The notes under the pieces: generated by a model
What the model was told of the DNA's origin: nothing
What the model saw: the letters and a program-made list of their open reading frames with translations, nothing else
Database searches by the model: none
In this document: piece after piece, positions 43,082 to 43,258 of the stretch
How the letters are laid out: each line of letters begins with the position of its first letter
Numbering within the stretch: the stretch's first letter is position 1
Translations under genes and position numbers: made by a program
Assembly (NCBI RefSeq): GCF_001544575.2
Contig: NZ_FCNY02000036.1
Span: 1 to 43,258, forward strand
Reading direction: 5' to 3'
Length of the DNA stretch: 43,258 nucleotides
From: Caballeronia cordobensis
GTDB taxonomy: Bacteria > Pseudomonadota > Gammaproteobacteria > Burkholderiales > Burkholderiaceae

Positions 43082-43258
43082 GAATCCTGATTTCGTGTCG
43101 GTCTATTAGCACTGCCCCTCCCCGGGGCGGGGGTAACTTTCTTTGCTGCTGCAAAGAAAGTCACCAAAGAAAGCAGCTTTGTCACCGCCCGCGGTCACAC
43201 GCACGTTGGCCATTTTTCTCCTCCGGGAACGGCCCTCGCCTAAAGAGTGCCCTCACAA
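43082..43258 (+). repeat. Right-edge copy of the long extragenic repeat
   Basis: This copy runs to the window end, so it is truncated by the boundary. Positions 43096-43176 are the perfect inverse of 1-81. Block order is as in the 5076 copy: GAATCCTG, GTCGGTCTATT, the GCCCC-rich segment, the ACTTTCTTTGC/GCAAAGAAAGT inverted repeat, AAGAAAGCAG, CCCGCGGTCACACGCA and CTCGCCTAA. It starts 56 nt upstream of the BKACE start codon, antisense to the carnitine operon. Confidence 0.85.

Overview
The window is GC-rich. Its codon use, gene families and repeats fit a Burkholderiaceae member (Burkholderia/Paraburkholderia/Caballeronia type), probably a catabolic stretch of a secondary chromosome; the lineage is inferred from family resemblance only. 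I support 39 protein genes. I saw no rRNA, tRNA, CRISPR array, transposase or phage gene.

Layout on the coordinates. 0.1-3.0 kb (-): a translationally coupled pair, a DedA-rhodanese fusion followed by a cNMP-domain/thioredoxin-reductase-like flavoprotein. 3.3-8.9 kb (-): a four-carbon sugar-acid operon, gntR-ltnD-otnK-otnC-[repeat]-otnI-denD, converting L-threonate and D-erythronate to dihydroxyacetone phosphate. 9.0-10.7 kb (-): a thioredoxin, a PanE-like reductase and a small GIY-YIG-like protein, followed by gnd on + with a clear terminator. 12.5-19.2 kb (-): a self-contained sugar operon, lacI-ABC ATPase-permease-binding protein-TIM-barrel isomerase-Gfo/Idh oxidoreductase, with a promoter and operator in front of lacI. 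19.4-22.7 kb: a YciI-like protein (+), an SDR and a MarR regulator (-) whose promoters share one palindrome, and a LivK-type binding protein (+). 22.7-25.8 kb (-): a hypothetical protein, a small membrane protein and a TctD/TctE-like two-component system without a nearby transporter. 26.0-29.0 kb: a LysR regulator divergent from an aminotransferase and an amino-acid binding protein. 29.0-29.8 kb (-): a mazEF toxin-antitoxin pair with operators around its promoter. 29.9-38.3 kb: a DHA2 MFS exporter (+), DUF29, DUF748 and DUF1254 proteins (-), and a PaiB-like protein (+). 38.4-40.7 kb (+): a copper ATPase behind a CueR-type promoter. 40.6-43.0 kb (-): a carnitine degradation operon (BKACE, L-carnitine dehydrogenase, thioesterase).

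A long extragenic repeat occurs three times: inverted at the left edge, between otnC and otnI, and at the right edge upstream of the carnitine operon. The two edge copies share an 81-bp perfect inverted repeat.

The genes mostly scavenge small plant- or soil-derived compounds (tetronates, an unknown sugar or polyol, amino acids, carnitine). Each block has its own local regulator or recognisable operator, except the carnitine operon, whose regulator is not visible, and copA, whose regulator is not in the window.
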